In this document: piece after piece, positions 5,546-7,383 of the stretch
Layout of the letters: every line of letters starts with the position of its first letter
Position numbering within the stretch: the first letter of the stretch is position 1
Origin: Candidatus Heimdallarchaeota archaeon
GTDB lineage: Archaea > Asgardarchaeota > Heimdallarchaeia > Hodarchaeales > LC-3
Reading direction: 5' to 3'
Assembly: GCA_027364495.1 (NCBI GenBank)
Contig: DAHXPE010000196.1
Location: 1 to 7,383, forward strand
Length of the DNA: 7,383 bases
Position numbers and translations under genes: made by a program
The notes under the pieces: model-generated
The model's database searches: none
The model's input: only the letters and a program-made list of their open reading frames with translations
Told to the model about the DNA's origin: nothing

Positions 5546-7065
5546 CAAAATGATGTATCTGACTTAAGGATTTTCTTAAACTTTGCAACAGTAGCTAAGG
5601 GATCACCATAATAATCACTTATTACATTTGAAATTTCTTCAAAACTGCGTTGCTTATTTTTAACCATGGCACGTAACACGGTTGCGCGGTTTTCAAGTTC
5701 ATCTTTTAGTTGTTTTTCACTATAACCTGTAACATCCATAATTGAATCTAATACATATGAACGCCCTAAATAAGAAAAAATATCATCTCTTGGATCCCAG
5801 ACAAAAATTTTATTCAAAACAAGATCATTTGTTGTTTGGTCAACACCAACAATTTCAACAAATTCAACGGTTCGACGGATAGATTGAGTAATACCACGCC
5901 TAATATTACGTTGTACAGCTATTAAATTTAATGATGAAATCATTTGTCGGGGAATATTCATAGGTTCAGACTCAAGACGTCTAATAACACCCATAGGACT
6001 ATCACCATGGATGGTACCCATACCAGCATGACCAGTTGCCATTGCCTGAAACATTGTAAAAGCTTCAGAGCCACGGACTTCTCCTACGAATAAAAAATCA
6101 GGTCTTTGACGAACTGCTGCTCTAAGAAGATCATACATAGTAACCTCGCCACGTTTCTTACCAGTTTGATCAAAAGAACCAAATCCGGCACGAGAAACAG
6201 ATTGGATCCAGTTTTCATGAGGCAAATTCAATTCAGGAGTATCTTCAATAGAGACTATTTTATTGCCAGGCTTAATAAACATGGCAATGCCATTTAAAAG
6301 AGTGGTTTTTCCAGCTGCAGTTCCACCAGCAATCAATATCGACTTCTGGTGTTCGAGGACAAACCAACAAAAAGCTGCGATGTGTTCGTCAATCGTATTA
6401 AAAGAAATAAGATCAATAATTGTCAATGGATCCTCTTTAAATTTACGGATAGTAAATGTAGGACCACGTTTGGTAATTTCTCTACCATAAGTACAGTTAA
6501 TACGAGAACCGTTTGGTAATGCAGCATCTAGTAAGGGATCAGCTACTGAAATATGCCTGTTTGCACGCTGTGCAGCTTTAATAACGAAGGAATTTAATGC
6601 TTCATCAGTATTAAAAATTATATTTGTTTGGATACTCTGGTACTTACGATGAACTATATAGACAGGAATACCAGTTCCATCACAGGAAATATCCTCTATA
6701 TTTGGATCAGCAAGTAAAGGATCAATAACACCAAAGCCTAAGTATTCTTTCTCAATACGATAATTAATTTTATCGAAACTAGCTTGATCAACAGCCACAT
6801 TATAATTTCTAATGATATCAAGTATTTTATTTCTCAAATAATTAGAAGCAGCTTTCCGATTAGCAATCTGTTGAAAATCAATAATTAACGATTCCTTAAT
6901 TACATCCTCTATCATTCGCGCAATTTCTTCTTCTTGCCTTGAAATTGGACTTTCAACAACCTGATAAATAAGTTGTCCACTTTTAGGGTCCGTAGCGATA
7001 AGTGCATAAGCAAATGGTTGAATTAACGGATAGGTTTCGTTTATAACTTCTTGATTAATCGACAT
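5545..7065 (-). CDS. GspE/ArlI (PilT-family) secretion ATPase, archaeal type II/IV pilus system
   Basis: Predicted hexameric cytoplasmic ATPase that powers assembly of a type IV pilus-like filament, archaellum or related secretion system. From ATG 7065 it has 506 residues, the usual size for archaeal GspE/ArlI proteins. An N-terminal domain of about 230 residues contains YLGFGVIDPLLADPNIEDIS and LPNGSRIN (183-190), typical of the family. The ATPase core has Walker A GGTAAGKTT (247-255), Asp box IEDTPE (273-278), Walker B FLFVGEVRG (324-332) and His box GHAGMGTIHGD (345-355). Walker A has A where most relatives have S (GGTASGKT). The ATG is chosen because AAAAGG lies 9 nt upstream; a TTG at 7107 would add 14 residues without a clear ribosome site. 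ArlI/PilB-type genes normally neighbour an ArlJ/TadC-type membrane gene; none lies downstream, and the window ends upstream. The exact filament system is therefore open. Confidence 0.93.
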   Translation of the reverse strand: MSINQEVINETYPLIQPFAYALIATDPKSGQLIYQVVESPISRQEEEIARMIEDVIKESLIIDFQQIANRKAASNYLRNKILDIIRNYNVAVDQASFDKINYRIEKEYLGFGVIDPLLADPNIEDISCDGTGIPVYIVHRKYQSIQTNIIFNTDEALNSFVIKAAQRANRHISVADPLLDAALPNGSRINCTYGREITKRGPTFTIRKFKEDPLTIIDLISFNTIDEHIAAFCWFVLEHQKSILIAGGTAAGKTTLLNGIAMFIKPGNKIVSIEDTPELNLPHENWIQSVSRAGFGSFDQTGKKRGEVTMYDLLRAAVRQRPDFLFVGEVRGSEAFTMFQAMATGHAGMGTIHGDSPMGVIRRLESEPMNIPRQMISSLNLIAVQRNIRRGITQSIRRTVEFVEIVGVDQTTNDLVLNKIFVWDPRDDIFSYLGRSYVLDSIMDVTGYSEKQLKDELENRATVLRAMVKNKQRSFEEISNVISDYYGDPLATVAKFKKILKSDTSF

Positions 7066-7383
7066 TTGATATTTCCTTTTCTTGACAATTGATGAATAAC
7101 TAGTCAATCATGAATGTGTATTAAAACCATTCTAATTTTACTGGTAAAAATTTTTTGTGGATGAAAAGCCACCTCTCAAAACATCCTGTATACACGCCTA
7201 GTACCTAACAATTTTGCAATTTTAGCTTGTTAAGAAAAAACTCTTTCAAAAACATTGTTCAGCCGCTACACCTGATAACCATATCCTGATTTGTTTCCAT
7301 AAAGGTGATTTGGAGAAAAAAATATTCGTTGAACATTGATCTCTCTAAATTGATAGTTTTCAAAAGTTTATAAAAAACAATTT
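7066..7383. other. Terminal intergenic stretch upstream of the ATPase, no gene seen
   Basis: These 318 bases hold the ATPase ribosome site (AAAAGG, 7080-7075 on the minus strand) and a TATA-like element, then unassigned AT-rich sequence to the window edge. On the minus strand, a T6 run at 7240-7235 could be the terminator of a gene beyond the edge. A 25-codon minus-strand frame (7259-7336) has nothing to support it. No tRNA, repeat or longer frame was recognised. Confidence 0.5.
7119..7126 (-). promoter_or_regulatory. Candidate TATA box for the secretion ATPase
   Basis: On the minus strand TTTTAATA is preceded by a purine-rich stretch that could serve as a BRE. At the usual spacing, transcription would begin near 7097 and give a leader of about 30 nt with the AAAAGG ribosome site before the ATG at 7065. 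This also argues against the alternative TTG start at 7107, which would lie upstream of the predicted transcript. Motif match only. Confidence 0.33.

Noticed and set aside
6106..6490. Two overlapping plus-strand frames opposite the secretion ATPase
   Set aside because: They are antisense to the Walker A to Walker B region and contain no motif of their own.
7066..7107. 14-residue N-terminal extension of the ATPase from TTG at 7107
   Set aside because: The ATG at 7065 has a ribosome site at good spacing, and the candidate promoter would start transcription near 7097, downstream of the TTG.
7259..7336. 25-codon minus-strand frame starting with ATG at 7336
   Set aside because: Short, with only a weak purine stretch upstream and no recognisable pattern; chance frames of this size are expected.

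Overview
The window looks like a piece of archaeal chromosome from an AT-rich organism. The evidence is the gene content: a Ski2-like helicase with an archaeal layout, an archaeal/eukaryotic diphthamide-synthesis enzyme (Dph6 family), and an archaeal-type GspE/ArlI secretion ATPase. Intergenic DNA is very T/A-rich. Several starts have Shine-Dalgarno-like sites, but the helicase has none. The phylum cannot be fixed from the sequence alone. An Asgard lineage such as Heimdallarchaeia is possible but unproven. Five protein-coding genes are supported; no rRNA, tRNA, CRISPR or insertion sequence was found.

Layout. (1) Positions 1-1310, minus strand: two adjacent genes for small proteins that pair an N-terminal CxxC...CxxC zinc knuckle with a long coiled coil. 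They look like tandem paralogues and are probably cotranscribed. The distal gene runs into the window edge. There, the first 49 bases are a perfect inverted copy of positions 213-261, inside the same gene, so its apparent C-terminus (and probably the window edge itself) is a fold-back junction rather than a natural gene end. That gene also appears to start at ATT. (2) Positions 1311-1871: a divergent T/A-rich gap with a good TATA-like element and several long T runs. (3) Positions 1872-5218, plus strand: the helicase followed 14 nt later by dph6, a likely two-gene operon. (4) Positions 5219-5544: a convergent gap with terminator-like elements. (5) Positions 5545-7065, minus strand: the secretion ATPase, followed by about 300 bp with no supported gene up to the window edge.

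How the genes may work together. The helicase resembles archaeal Ski2-like RNA-decay helicases and sits with an enzyme that finishes the diphthamide on elongation factor 2, so this operon leans towards RNA and translation upkeep. The secretion ATPase normally works with an ArlJ/TadC-type membrane platform, and none is encoded in this window. The zinc-knuckle coiled-coil pair has no recognisable enzymatic motif. It is the least explained part of the window and may form a heteromeric scaffold.
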